Notes: generated from the letters alone by a model not told the origin. Positions 34,688 through 43,946 are shown, counted from the stretch's first letter. The stretch: DNA of 64,000 nucleotides from Pseudooceanicola sediminis (GCF_003575965.1 NZ_QWJJ01000011.1:62001-126000); one strand, 5' to 3'. Numbers and translations: made by a program.

Positions 34688-35818
34688 ATGAAAAGCATCG
34701 CGGTCTATCTGACCGGTGCATGCAACCTGCGCTGCAAACATTGCAGCGTGGGCCTTGATCAGTATCGCCCAAGGGAAACCTTGGACGATGCGCAGATCAT
34801 GCATGTCATCGAAAAAGCCGCCGACCGTGGCGTCGAATACGTCACGCTCCTCGGCGGAGAGCCGACCTACACGCGTCACGACCTTGCTGCATTCACCCGC
34901 AGGGCATCGGAGGTGGGCGTCAAACTTTCCATCAACACCAACCTTTTCTTTCCCGAAAAGCTTCTGCCGCTGATCGACGACCCGGGCCTGGGCAATATCG
35001 TGGTCAGCTTGGATGGCGCCGGTCCTGAAACCCACGACGCCATGCGCGGCAAGGGCAGCTTTGCACGCACCATCCGCAACCTGGAATTGATCATTGCGGC
35101 GCGCGACAGGATCCGCCCGGAATTGACCATTGATCTGACCTTCGTCCTGACGGCGCTGAATCAGACAGATGCAATTCGTATTGTCGACCTGGCAATCGCG
35201 CACCGCATCGACAAGTTGAACATCAATCTGATCAACCCCGTCGGGCGCGGGAACACCTTCAGCAAGAAACTGCGCGGCGGCGACGACTACCTCGCCGCGA
35301 TTTCCAAGATGGTCCTGTATTTTCAGCTGCTGCGACCCCCGATCACCCTATCCATCCCGCTGCCGCCCGCAGTCGCTGAATATCTCGAAATGGAATACGG
35401 CGTTCCCGTCGACGCCTTCATCAATGATGCCGCATGTGGCGGAACCGAGGTTTATACCTACGTCGATCTTCGCGGCAACCTCTTGCCCTGCCCCGGTTTA
35501 TCCTACGAAGAGGGGCGCAACGACACCATGAACCACAGGCACGAAAACCTCAGTATCCTTGACCGCAGCATTGCCGACATCGAAACGACCTCGGTCTTTC
35601 GCGCCTTCAACAAGGCACAGCAATCCCGTTCAAAGAACGCCGTTTTCGAACCGTGCAATGTCTGCAAGCATCGCGCCGTTTGCTCACCCTGCACGGCAAG
35701 TTATTACAAAAAGGATTCAGCCAATGTCATCGACATGTGCAAACGCATTTACGAAAAACTGCCAGACGACCCGCGTATATCGACCATTTTCCACATGAGC
35801 GAATCTGCCGAAGTGTAA
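34688..35818 (+). CDS. Radical SAM/SPASM peptide-modifying enzyme
   Basis: This is a 376-residue iron-sulfur enzyme. The radical SAM motif CNLRCKHC (C12, C16, C19) binds the SAM-cleaving [4Fe-4S] cluster, and GGEP at 56-59 binds SAM. A full SPASM-type C-terminus follows: C250-x12-G263-x4-C268, then C323-x2-C326-x5-C332-x2-C335, and C351. These would hold two auxiliary clusters; the x2 spacing before C335 differs from the usual x3. Enzymes with this layout install thioether, C-C or C-N links or remove side chains in RiPP precursors, and the peptide gene immediately upstream is the obvious substrate. No RiPP recognition element fused to it was seen, nor a dedicated protease or exporter beside it. 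Confidence 0.85.
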   Translation: MKSIAVYLTGACNLRCKHCSVGLDQYRPRETLDDAQIMHVIEKAADRGVEYVTLLGGEPTYTRHDLAAFTRRASEVGVKLSINTNLFFPEKLLPLIDDPGLGNIVVSLDGAGPETHDAMRGKGSFARTIRNLELIIAARDRIRPELTIDLTFVLTALNQTDAIRIVDLAIAHRIDKLNINLINPVGRGNTFSKKLRGGDDYLAAISKMVLYFQLLRPPITLSIPLPPAVAEYLEMEYGVPVDAFINDAACGGTEVYTYVDLRGNLLPCPGLSYEEGRNDTMNHRHENLSILDRSIADIETTSVFRAFNKAQQSRSKNAVFEPCNVCKHRAVCSPCTASYYKKDSANVIDMCKRIYEKLPDDPRISTIFHMSESAEV

Positions 35819-35914
35819 CCGATATTGCCGATAGGAGGTTTTCGACCATTCGCTGGGCTGTACCCGTGCGGCAATAGGTCTGTCATGCGCGTGGCCCGTT
35901 CTATACCCAGCGGA

Positions 35915-36391
35915 TCACTCGTCAATTTCGCTTATCGGCCATGCCAGATCGGGACCGGTGCGGAAATAAGACACGTTATTGGTGAAAAATCTCTCCGGCG
36001 CCAATTTTATCAGGCGGCCGTCCGGGTTATCGATCCTGGCGATATTTTCGATGAACCAGGAATTCCAATCCTTCTCTGCGCCCAGATATTTTGCCAAAAG
36101 CCGCCGGAACCGATCAGGATTCATGCGCACGATTTCGGCCGATCCGCGCATTCCAAGATGCAGCAGCACGCCCGCGTCATTGTCAAAATGGACAATCTCG
36201 ATTGCACAGCGGGGATCGGCCTCAAGACGTTTGACCGAGCTGGAGTTCGTCGAGCCGAGCAACCAGATCGCGTCGTCCTCCCACACGAACCAGGTTGGCG
36301 CATTGCGCGGGCTGCCATCCGCCGCGACAGTCGACAGATTGGCCATCAGCGGGCGCCTCAATATCTCCAACGGGTCGAATTTTCTGGGCAT
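35915..36391 (-). CDS. Pyridoxamine 5'-phosphate oxidase-fold FMN protein
   Basis: This is a 158-residue split-barrel protein of the PPOX/general-stress FMN-binding type. An N-terminal strand pattern (MANLSTVAADGSPRNAPTWF) is followed by WEDDAIWLLGSTNSSSVKRL and a conserved DPRCAIEI stretch, then GSAEIV. Family members bind FMN, F420 or heme and act as small oxidoreductases. It is convergent with the radical SAM gene (96 bp gap) and divergent from the flavin monooxygenase at 36781. Whether it belongs to the RiPP unit or to the catabolic cluster is unclear. Confidence 0.8.
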   Translation of the reverse strand: MPRKFDPLEILRRPLMANLSTVAADGSPRNAPTWFVWEDDAIWLLGSTNSSSVKRLEADPRCAIEIVHFDNDAGVLLHLGMRGSAEIVRMNPDRFRRLLAKYLGAEKDWNSWFIENIARIDNPDGRLIKLAPERFFTNNVSYFRTGPDLAWPISEIDE

Positions 36392-36780
36392 GATTAAGGC
36401 TACGAAATTCAGCTGAGGGGAACAAGGTCAACTTCGCCGCACCGATCGGCGGGAATTCGGGGACGTTTGCATTTCATCCTGCGGGCCGGCCTTGGCCGCT
36501 AAAATGTTGGGGCAGCCGCGTTATTGCACGGCAGCACCATGCACGCCGCCATTCCCCGTCCCCGCGAACGCTGGTCTGTCCTCAGGTCGAAAGGCCTCGC
36601 TTGAGGCGACCTTTTCCTGCCTTCTACCACGGAAATTTCTTCTTTCCACTTCGCCTCGTTGCGCGCAGTTTTTATGCCAGCACAGTTTCCGATCAGCCAT
36701 CCCGGGGCGCCATCGCATGTGACGCGATGCAGCGCATTTCCAAACATGTTGGCGCGATGATCCAAATCTAGGAAGAGAAT
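36392..36780. other. Divergent promoter region, no gene (about 390 bp)
   Basis: This lies between the PPOX-type gene and the flavin monooxygenase gene. No protein-like frame was found. The monooxygenase ATG has AGGAAG close upstream. No strong dyad was noticed. Confidence 0.35.
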
Positions 36781-38031
36781 ATGACAGTCGAAAAAACTGA
36801 CACGCTGATCGTTGGCGCAGGTCAGGCCGGTATTGCGATGAGCGAACATCTGACGGAAATGGGTATTCCACACATCGTTCTGGAACGGAACCGGATCGCT
36901 GAACGATGGAGGTCGCAACGCTGGGATTCCCTCGTGGCGAACGGTCCGGCCTGGCATGATCGCTTTCCCGGTCTCGAATTCGACGACGTTTCCCCCGACA
37001 CCTTTCCCCCGAAAGAGCGGATGGCCCGCTACTTCGAGGACTACGCGACGATGATCGAAGCGCCGATCCGCACCAATGTCGAGGTAAAGCGCGTGCAAAG
37101 ATGCCCCGGCCGGCCCGGTTTCATTGCCACGACGTCCGAAGGCGAAATCGAAGCACAGCGGGTCGTCGCGGCGACGGGTCCTTTCCAGGTGCCCTCCTTT
37201 CCCCGAATTGTTCCCGAGGACGCCGCAATCACGCAACTTCATTCCTCCGACTATAAAAATCCCGGCCAATTGGATGAGGGCGCTGTGCTTGTTGTCGGCG
37301 GCGGCGCGTCGGGGTCGCAGATCGCCGAAGAATTGCAGCGCGCAGGCCGCAAAGTTTTCCTGTCGATCGGAGAACACTACCGCCCTCCCCGCTCCTACAG
37401 GCAGCGCGATTACGTCTGGTGGCTTGGCGTTCTGGGCAAGTGGGACGAGATCAAGACACAAGCAAAGAAAAAGCACGTTGCCTTTGCGGTCAGCGGCTAC
37501 GATGGCGGCAAGACGATCGACTTCCGGCGTCTCGGCAACATGGGCGTTACGGTCCTCGGCATGACAAAAAGCTACGAAAATGGCGTGCTGCACATCGCTG
37601 ACGACCTGGTCAGCAATCTCGACGAAGGGGATCGGGCCTACCGCGACGTCCTGCGCGAGGCTGACGCCTATGTCGAGCGCAATGGCATCGACCTTCCCCC
37701 CGAACCCGAGGCCTGGGAACGTCAGCCTGACCCGGAGTGCGTAGCGGCACCGATCCTTGAACTGGATCTGGCACGGGAAAACGTCCGCACGATCATCTGG
37801 GCAACAGGGTTCAAGTTCGATTTCAGCTGGCTTGATGTGGATGCCTTTCACGAAGACGGCACGCCTTTTCACAAGCGCGGAATTTCCTCCGAAACCGGCA
37901 TATACTTTCTTGGCCTGCCAGAGCTGACCAACCGCGCGTCCTCCTTCATCTATGGCTGCTGGTATGACGCGAAATATATCGCGACCCATATTGGCGTTCA
38001 GCGCAACTACGTCGCCTACGAAAAGCAATAG
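36781..38031 (+). CDS. Flavin-containing monooxygenase (FAD/NADPH)
   Basis: This is a 416-residue cytoplasmic flavoprotein of the class B monooxygenase/YUCCA-CzcO type. The FAD dinucleotide motif GAGQAG is at 12-17, the NADPH motif GGGASG at 173-178, and the family's ATG strand appears in VAATGPFQVP and IWATGFKFDFSW. Such enzymes hydroxylate soft nucleophiles (N or S) or act as Baeyer-Villiger oxygenases, consuming NADPH and O2. It opens a long same-strand cluster with a dehydroquinase-like gene, a hydroxyacid dehydrogenase and an ABC importer, suggesting it oxidises an imported compound; the compound is unknown. The C-terminus ends without extra domains. Confidence 0.85.
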   Translation: MTVEKTDTLIVGAGQAGIAMSEHLTEMGIPHIVLERNRIAERWRSQRWDSLVANGPAWHDRFPGLEFDDVSPDTFPPKERMARYFEDYATMIEAPIRTNVEVKRVQRCPGRPGFIATTSEGEIEAQRVVAATGPFQVPSFPRIVPEDAAITQLHSSDYKNPGQLDEGAVLVVGGGASGSQIAEELQRAGRKVFLSIGEHYRPPRSYRQRDYVWWLGVLGKWDEIKTQAKKKHVAFAVSGYDGGKTIDFRRLGNMGVTVLGMTKSYENGVLHIADDLVSNLDEGDRAYRDVLREADAYVERNGIDLPPEPEAWERQPDPECVAAPILELDLARENVRTIIWATGFKFDFSWLDVDAFHEDGTPFHKRGISSETGIYFLGLPELTNRASSFIYGCWYDAKYIATHIGVQRNYVAYEKQ

Positions 38032-38172
38032 CCGGACAAAGGGCGGGGAAGGATGATGTTCGTTCGCTCCCCCGCGCCTGTCCTGCATGACTGCGTGCCA
38101 AACCCTGTTCGGGAACCGGCAACCTCATGCTGACCCTTCGCCCCGACACCGCCAAGCAACAAGGACACCGTC

Positions 38173-38619
38173 ATGAAGACCGTCATGTTCCTCAATGGCC
38201 CGAATGCAAATCTGTACGGCCTTGATCCGAAAGGTGCCTATGGCACGGACAGCTTTCCACAGATCGAAGCGGCCTGCCTGGATCGCGCTGCCGAGCTGGA
38301 ATTCAACCTGATCTTTCGTCAGTCCAATCACGAAGGCGTCCTGATCGACTGGATACAGGAAGCAAGGCAAACCTGTGATGGCCTTCTGATCAACGCAGCC
38401 GGGCTGACTTATACGTCGATCGCCATTCTGGACGCTTTGCTGGCGTTCGATGGCCCGATCATCGAATGCCACATGAGCAACATCTGGAAGCGAGAGCCCT
38501 TTCGCAGCCAGTCCTATATTTCCAAGGCCGCGACGGGGGTCATTGCCGGTCTCGGCGTACAGGGCTACCTGCTTGGATTGTCCGCCATGAAAACGATGAT
38601 CACGGACACACCAGCATGA
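38173..38619 (+). CDS. Type II dehydroquinase-like protein with altered active site
   Basis: This is a 148-residue protein with the type II 3-dehydroquinate dehydratase fold. LNGPNANLYG begins the family signature, Tyr23 in GAYG is the usual catalytic base, and Asn74, His100 (ECHMSN) and KREPFR are retained. Two active-site positions differ. The flexible-lid Arg of canonical enzymes (G-T-R-E-P) is Asp18 here (G-L-D-P-K), and the His of FTHTS is Tyr80 (LTYTS). The protein is therefore probably not the biosynthetic AroQ but a paralogue using a related lyase reaction in the surrounding catabolic cluster. Its stop overlaps the next start (ATGA). ATG 38173 is the first in frame. Confidence 0.8.
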   Translation: MKTVMFLNGPNANLYGLDPKGAYGTDSFPQIEAACLDRAAELEFNLIFRQSNHEGVLIDWIQEARQTCDGLLINAAGLTYTSIAILDALLAFDGPIIECHMSNIWKREPFRSQSYISKAATGVIAGLGVQGYLLGLSAMKTMITDTPA

Positions 38620-39551
38620 CCGACACCCTGGTTTTCTTCAGCGGCCCTGACCCGTTCGACACTTGGCGGGATGCCCTTGTGCCACACCTGCCCGATACGG
38701 TGCGCATTCAGAATTCAGATGCCGTCACTGACCCGGACGCAGTGCGCTTCGCCCTTGTATGGATGCCGCCCGAGGGCTTTTTCGAACGTTTTCCGAATCT
38801 TGAGCTGGTGATCAACCTCGGGGCCGGCGTCGACCGATTGGTCGCGCGTGACGATCTGCCGGACGTACCGATCACGCGCTTGTCCGATCCCGAGATGGGG
38901 CGGATGATGGCCAGTTTCGTGTTGTTCTCGGTCTTGCGACATGCGCGCGACATTCCACATTTCGAAGCGGCGCAGGCACGCCGTGAATGGTCCTACCGTC
39001 ACCCACGTGCGGCTGGCGACACCAAGGTTGCGGTGCTTGGCCTGGGCGAACTGGGAGCATTGGCAGCGACCGAGGTCGCCCGGCAGGGCTTCGACACCCA
39101 CGGATGGGCAACGAAACCACATGATCTGCCAGGGGTGCGTGTGCATTGCGGCGATCACGCCCTCGCACCGCTGCTGGCCGAGGCCGATATCGTGGTCTGC
39201 ATGTTACCGTTGACCCCCGGGACACGCGGACGCCTCGACGCCTCGGCCTTCGGTGCGATGAAACGGGGCGCCGCTTTCGTGAATGTTTCCCGGGGAGAGG
39301 TCGTCGATGAAGCCGCGCTTGTTGCCGCCCTGCGCTCTGGCCACCTGTCCGGCGCCACGCTTGACGTGTTCGAGACCGAACCTCTTGGGTCCGAACATCC
39401 GCTCTGGTCGCTGCCGGGTGTCCTGATCACGCCGCACCTTGCCTCGGTCGCACTTCCCAAAAGTGCCGCGCCTCAAATTGCGCGCAATATCCGGGCGGTG
39501 CAGACAGGCGGCACCCTGATCAACCAGGTGTCCCGAGTGCGTGGATATTAG
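38616..39551 (+). CDS. D-2-hydroxyacid dehydrogenase (GhrA-like)
   Basis: This is a 311-residue NAD(P)-dependent oxidoreductase of the D-isomer-specific 2-hydroxyacid dehydrogenase family, resembling glyoxylate/hydroxypyruvate reductase A. The nucleotide motif is VLGLGELGALAA. Catalytic Arg in NVSRGEVVDE, Glu in DVFETEPL and His in ITPHLAS are all present. The start at 38616 overlaps the dehydroquinase-like stop by 4 bp, so the two are coupled and probably act on consecutive intermediates. The substrate would be a 2-keto or 2-hydroxy acid; which one is not visible. Confidence 0.87.
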   Translation: MTDTLVFFSGPDPFDTWRDALVPHLPDTVRIQNSDAVTDPDAVRFALVWMPPEGFFERFPNLELVINLGAGVDRLVARDDLPDVPITRLSDPEMGRMMASFVLFSVLRHARDIPHFEAAQARREWSYRHPRAAGDTKVAVLGLGELGALAATEVARQGFDTHGWATKPHDLPGVRVHCGDHALAPLLAEADIVVCMLPLTPGTRGRLDASAFGAMKRGAAFVNVSRGEVVDEAALVAALRSGHLSGATLDVFETEPLGSEHPLWSLPGVLITPHLASVALPKSAAPQIARNIRAVQTGGTLINQVSRVRGY

Positions 39552-40082
39552 GCACCCGGCAATCACGCTGCGAACGCCCCGCGATGGCCCAGGTAACGAC
39601 ACTATAATAAACCATTTAGTATCATACAGTTACCCATCCTAAGTTGGAAAAACCTTTGTAGGGAGTTGATATTTGCAATTACTCTAACCGGTCGAGCCCG
39701 GGCAGTTTGTGACCAAGCAAGAGACGCAACAACTGACTGGAGAAACCCATGGCTCTGACCTGCCGCCGACACCGTGAAGGCTGCATCGCCGGGTTCAGAA
39801 AGATACCTGCCTCGGCAGTACCATCAGATTTCATGCGCACAGGTGCCACTGCGAACGGGCGGCCCTCGGCCGAGTGTTCGGCAGCAACTGCAAACGAGCC
39901 GCGCAAACCTCTTATCCATTCCCCGGTCCATGGGGGCAGATCACCCCAGGCCGATCCTCTCCGGCCAAGGGCCTGACGTCCCTGCCGGAGCAAGACCCGA
40001 ACCCGTCTCTCGGTTCGGCAAATAACGGCATGCCGCAAACAATTGCCGCATCATAAACCCTTCAACCAACAGGAACCTCCAT
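39552..40082. other. No recognisable gene (530 bp); promoter region of the ABC operon
   Basis: An AT-rich patch near 39600-39680 is the likely promoter area. Short open frames show no family resemblance. CAGGAACC ends just before the binding-protein start and gives a ribosome-binding site. Confidence 0.4.
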
Positions 40083-41108
40083 ATGAAACGTCTCCTCCTG
40101 ACCGCCGCTGCGATAAGCTTGCTGTCTCCCGCCGCATTCGCCGAAACCCTCGTCGTCAGCAGCTGGGGCGGTAGCTTTCGCGACCTGATCGACGAAACCA
40201 TCGCCAAGAAATTCACCGAGGAAACCGGTGTCGATGTCGAATTCATCACCGGCGGCACGATCGATCGCCTGAACCAGGCCAAGCTCAGCCGTGACACCCC
40301 GGAAAGCGACGTGACCTTCACCACCTCGCATATCGGCTGGCTTTATCACAACGACGGGCTGTTCGAAGAACTGGACATGTCCAAGATCCCGAATGCCGTG
40401 AACCTGGTCGAGCAGGCAAAAATCAGCCCGTCCCACATCGGGGCATGGGCCTATGTCTATACCATCGGCTACCTGCCTGACGCGGTCCCCGAGGGGATGA
40501 CCTTCGACAGCTGGGAAGACCTGTGGTCGCCCGAACTGGAAGGCATGATTGCTGCACCCGATTTCGATCCGTCCCACATCATCGCGGTTTCATCCAAGCT
40601 GGACGGCGTCGACATCGAGAACTGGATGGATGCCACCGACAAGCTGCTGGCACTGAAACCGAACTTCAAAGCGTTCTATACCAACGATGCCAATTCGCAG
40701 CAGTTGCTGTCGACCGGCGAAACCCCGGTGCAGATCATGCTGTCGATGAACGCCTATCACATGCAGTCCGAAGGTCTGAACATAAAACTGGCGATCCCCA
40801 AGGAAGGGGCGGTGCTGGGTGTCGATACCATGGGCATCACCGCCGGCACCGACAAGCAAGAGCTGGCGTACAAGTTCATCAACGCAGCCCTTGATCCCGA
40901 AGTGCAGGCAAAGATTGCAGAGATCAAGAAAGGCAGCCCTGTCGTCTCAAACGTCGACCTGCCCGAAGAGCTTGCTGACCTGCCCGGCATCTTCACCACT
41001 CCCGAACAGTGGGAGAGCCAGACCCTGATCATCCCGCATGAGCTGCGCGCTGAAAAAACCGCAGAATGGCGTCAATGGTTCTCGGAAAACATGATTTCCG
41101 GCAACTGA
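40083..41108 (+). CDS. ABC transporter substrate-binding protein (polyamine/PotD-like class)
   Basis: This is a 341-residue periplasmic protein. The signal peptide MKRLLLTAAAISLLSPAAFA is cleaved before ETLVVSSWGG. The mature start 'LVVSSWGGSFRD' and later GTIDRLNQAKLSR, YTIGYLP and MGITAGTDKQELAYKFIN are typical of family 1/PotD-type extracellular binding proteins for polyamines, amino-alcohols or opine-like compounds. It heads a complete importer operon (two permeases and an ATPase follow). The ligand is unknown; genes in the cluster suggest an amine- or amide-containing compound. Confidence 0.88.
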   Translation: MKRLLLTAAAISLLSPAAFAETLVVSSWGGSFRDLIDETIAKKFTEETGVDVEFITGGTIDRLNQAKLSRDTPESDVTFTTSHIGWLYHNDGLFEELDMSKIPNAVNLVEQAKISPSHIGAWAYVYTIGYLPDAVPEGMTFDSWEDLWSPELEGMIAAPDFDPSHIIAVSSKLDGVDIENWMDATDKLLALKPNFKAFYTNDANSQQLLSTGETPVQIMLSMNAYHMQSEGLNIKLAIPKEGAVLGVDTMGITAGTDKQELAYKFINAALDPEVQAKIAEIKKGSPVVSNVDLPEELADLPGIFTTPEQWESQTLIIPHELRAEKTAEWRQWFSENMISGN

Positions 41109-41168
41109 AACTGATCCATCCCGGCGGTGCCGCCGCCGGGATCCCCCCAGAAGGAGCAGACCTCCCTG

Positions 41169-42020
41169 ATGTCGAAACGCCCATTCCTAGGCTGGTTTGC
41201 CTCGCCGTCCATCCTGATTGCATTCGCGATCGCAGCGTCTTTTCTGGCGATTGTTCAGTACAGCCTGCGCGCACATGTCCCCGGTTCCCTCAACCCGGGC
41301 GGGCTGACGCTGGACAACTTCACGACGCTCTGGAAAGCCGTCTACGGGCAGGCGTTCCTGAACACCGTGTTGCTTTGCTTCTGGACCGCCCTGTTCACCC
41401 TGCTGATCGGCTATCCATTGGCCTTCGCGATGGTGCGTGCCAAGTCAGCACGCCTGCGCAGTGCGATACTGCTGATTTCCCTGACACCGCTGTTTCTGGG
41501 GGAAATCGTACGCACGTATTCCTGGATGATCGTTCTGGGCAATCGCGGCTTCGTAAACGCCGTACTGATGCAGATGGGGCTGATCGACAGGCCGATCGAC
41601 TTCATGTTCACCATGACAGGGGTCGTCATCGCGTTGGTGCATTTCACCCTGCCCATCGTTGTCGTGATGCTGGCCGCCGCGCTCTCCCATATAGATCGCA
41701 ATCTGGAACGCGCCGCGACCTCGCTTGGCGCGGGACGTGTCCGGGTCTTTGCGACCGTGACGCTGCCGCTGTCCATCCCCGGCATCGTCGCCGCCACGTC
41801 GACCGCTTTTGCCTGGACCTTTTCGGCCTTTGCGACGCCGCAAATGATCGGCGGCGGCAAGGTCCAGACGATCTCGACCCTCGTCTATCAGGTCGGTTTT
41901 GCCTCGTTCAATTTCCCGCTCGCGGCCTCGCTCTCGTTGGTTGGGCTGCTGTTCACCATCGCGGTGCTGGCCATCTTCAACACCGGCATTCGGCGCCTTG
42001 AAAAGATCGGAGCGCACTGA
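41169..42020 (+). CDS. ABC transporter permease (PotB-like)
   Basis: This is a 283-residue inner-membrane permease with about six hydrophobic helices and the conserved cytoplasmic EAA loop near residues 175-195 (ERAATSLGAGRVRVFATVTLPL). The frame is open upstream, but AAGGAG at 41152-41157 and the absence of sensible sequence before it favour ATG 41169. It pairs with the next permease, 2 bp away, to form the channel for the substrate delivered by the upstream binding protein. Confidence 0.88.
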   Translation: MSKRPFLGWFASPSILIAFAIAASFLAIVQYSLRAHVPGSLNPGGLTLDNFTTLWKAVYGQAFLNTVLLCFWTALFTLLIGYPLAFAMVRAKSARLRSAILLISLTPLFLGEIVRTYSWMIVLGNRGFVNAVLMQMGLIDRPIDFMFTMTGVVIALVHFTLPIVVVMLAAALSHIDRNLERAATSLGAGRVRVFATVTLPLSIPGIVAATSTAFAWTFSAFATPQMIGGGKVQTISTLVYQVGFASFNFPLAASLSLVGLLFTIAVLAIFNTGIRRLEKIGAH

Positions 42021-42022
42021 CC

Positions 42023-42832
42023 ATGAAGAAGACCATTCTCGATCACGCACTCGACTGGGCCGGGCGGATCCTGCTGACTGCGATCCTGTGTTTCGTCCTG
42101 CTGCCCTTCATCGTTGTCCTGATCGCCTCTTTCAACGAAAGCGCGATCCTGACCTTTCCGCCCAAGGGCTGGTCATTCCGCTGGTACGCCAACGCATTCG
42201 AGTACCGCGATTTTGGCGAAGGTCTGGTCAACTCGCTGATGATCGCTGCCATCGGCGCGACCATCGCGCTGATCGCCGGGTCTGGCTTTGCCTATGTGCT
42301 GAACCGCTATGATTTTGCGCTGAAATCTCTGTTGAACGGTGTTCTGATGTCGCCGCTGATTATCCCGAACTTCACCATCGGTCTGGGCCTGCTGATCCTG
42401 TCGGCCGCCGCATCTCTGCCTCGCTCGGTTTGGCTTGTCGTGGCCGTGCATGTGATCATCGTCCTGCCGTTTGTGGTCCGTTCCGTCTACGTCTCCCTGC
42501 AAAACTTTGAACGCCGCTATGAACAGGCCGCCGAAAGCCTGGGCGCCGGGCCTGTGCATGTCCTGCTGACCATCACCTTGCCGCTGCTGCTACCCGGGCT
42601 GGTCTCGGGCGGTCTGTTTGCCGCGATCCTGTCCTTCAACGAATTCACCGCATCGCTTTTCGTGGTCAACCAACGCACGCAGACCCTGCCCGTCGCAATG
42701 TACAACTACGTACGCGAATACGCCGATCCCACGCTGGCGGCCGTGTCCGTGATCTACGTCGCCGTGGTCGCCGTCATGCTGCTGCTCGTTCATAAATTCT
42801 TCCGTCTCGAAAAGGTCCTCAATGTCGAGTGA
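42023..42832 (+). CDS. ABC transporter permease (PotC-like)
   Basis: This is a 269-residue membrane subunit with six hydrophobic helices and an EAA loop (YEQAAESLGAGPVHVLLTIT) that docks on the ATPase. The N-terminus (RILLTAILCFVLLPFIVVLI) and FNESAILTFPPKGWSFRWY are typical of PotC-type permeases. It overlaps the ATPase gene by 11 bp, indicating a single translational unit. Confidence 0.88.
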   Translation: MKKTILDHALDWAGRILLTAILCFVLLPFIVVLIASFNESAILTFPPKGWSFRWYANAFEYRDFGEGLVNSLMIAAIGATIALIAGSGFAYVLNRYDFALKSLLNGVLMSPLIIPNFTIGLGLLILSAAASLPRSVWLVVAVHVIIVLPFVVRSVYVSLQNFERRYEQAAESLGAGPVHVLLTITLPLLLPGLVSGGLFAAILSFNEFTASLFVVNQRTQTLPVAMYNYVREYADPTLAAVSVIYVAVVAVMLLLVHKFFRLEKVLNVE

Positions 42833-43946
42833 GATCCCCCGAAACACACCGCAAGACAGTCGCCAGCATCCCGCTGTCCAGATCGACGGTGTCGCCAAGT
42901 CATTTTCCGGTACTGTCGCGCTTGAACCGGTCTGGCTGAAAATCCGACGCGGAGAATTCCTGACCCTGCTTGGCCCATCAGGCTGCGGCAAGACCACACT
43001 GCTCAATCTCATTGCGGGCTTTCTCGAGGCCGACGAGGGAGAGCTTTTCATCAATCGTGACCTCGTCACCCAAGTCCCGCCGCATCAGCGTGAAATCGGT
43101 ATCGTCTTTCAGAACTATGCCCTGTTCCCACATATGAACGTGGCGCAGAACGTCGCCTACGGGTTGCGAACCCGGCGCGTGTCAAAGGCCGAAACGGCAG
43201 AGCGCGTGCGCGAGGCGCTGGCGCTGGTCAAGCTGGAGGATTTTGCCGACCGGCGTCCCCGCCAACTGTCCGGTGGTCAGCAACAGCGTGTGGCCCTGGC
43301 CCGTGCGCTGGTGATCCGCCCCCGCGTGCTGCTGCTGGATGAGCCGTTTTCGGCACTCGACCGAAATCTGCGCACCGCAATGCAGGTCGAACTGAAAGAG
43401 ATCCAGTCTCGCCTGGGCCTGACGACGGTGTTCGTGACACATGACCAGAGCGAAGCGCTCAGCATGTCCGACCGTATCGCGGTCATGTCCCGTGGCCGTA
43501 TCCGACAGATCGGCACGCCCACCGAAATCTATGATCAACCACAAAGCCGCTTTGTTTCCACTTTCGTTGGGGATGCGAACCTGTTCAGCGCCACCCTGCG
43601 GGAAAAGACTACCGCCGATGCAATACTCGAGGTCGGTTCGACCCGTCTGACCCTCTCGACCTATCAGGTGGATATGCCCGCGCCCGGTCCGGTGACGCTG
43701 TTCGTGCGTCCCGAGCAATGCGTCCTGACAGACAGCGGAAAACCGGATGCTATCCCCGCCACTGTCGCTCTGTCGGTCTATCAGGGAAGTTACGCAGAAC
43801 TGCATCTCGATTGCCCGTCTGCCGAGGGTGGGCGCGTCATGTTGCGTGTTCCCGCCTCTCAGGCTCTGCCTGCTGGTGCCAGTGTGGGCATCGCGCTGCC
43901 GCAACGCGGCCCGGCCATCTACGCAAGAGAGGATGATATCGCATGA
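42822..43946 (+). CDS. ABC transporter ATP-binding protein (PotA-like)
   Basis: This is a 374-residue ATPase that powers the importer. Walker A is GPSGCGKTT at 51-59, the signature is LSGGQQQRVALARAL, Walker B is VLLLDEPFSALD, and the H-loop is FVTHDQSEAL. A C-terminal TOBE domain (about 280-360) is typical for the PotA/MalK regulatory part. Its stop overlaps the start of a short frame at 43943. Confidence 0.92.
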   Translation: MSSEIPRNTPQDSRQHPAVQIDGVAKSFSGTVALEPVWLKIRRGEFLTLLGPSGCGKTTLLNLIAGFLEADEGELFINRDLVTQVPPHQREIGIVFQNYALFPHMNVAQNVAYGLRTRRVSKAETAERVREALALVKLEDFADRRPRQLSGGQQQRVALARALVIRPRVLLLDEPFSALDRNLRTAMQVELKEIQSRLGLTTVFVTHDQSEALSMSDRIAVMSRGRIRQIGTPTEIYDQPQSRFVSTFVGDANLFSATLREKTTADAILEVGSTRLTLSTYQVDMPAPGPVTLFVRPEQCVLTDSGKPDAIPATVALSVYQGSYAELHLDCPSAEGGRVMLRVPASQALPAGASVGIALPQRGPAIYAREDDIA

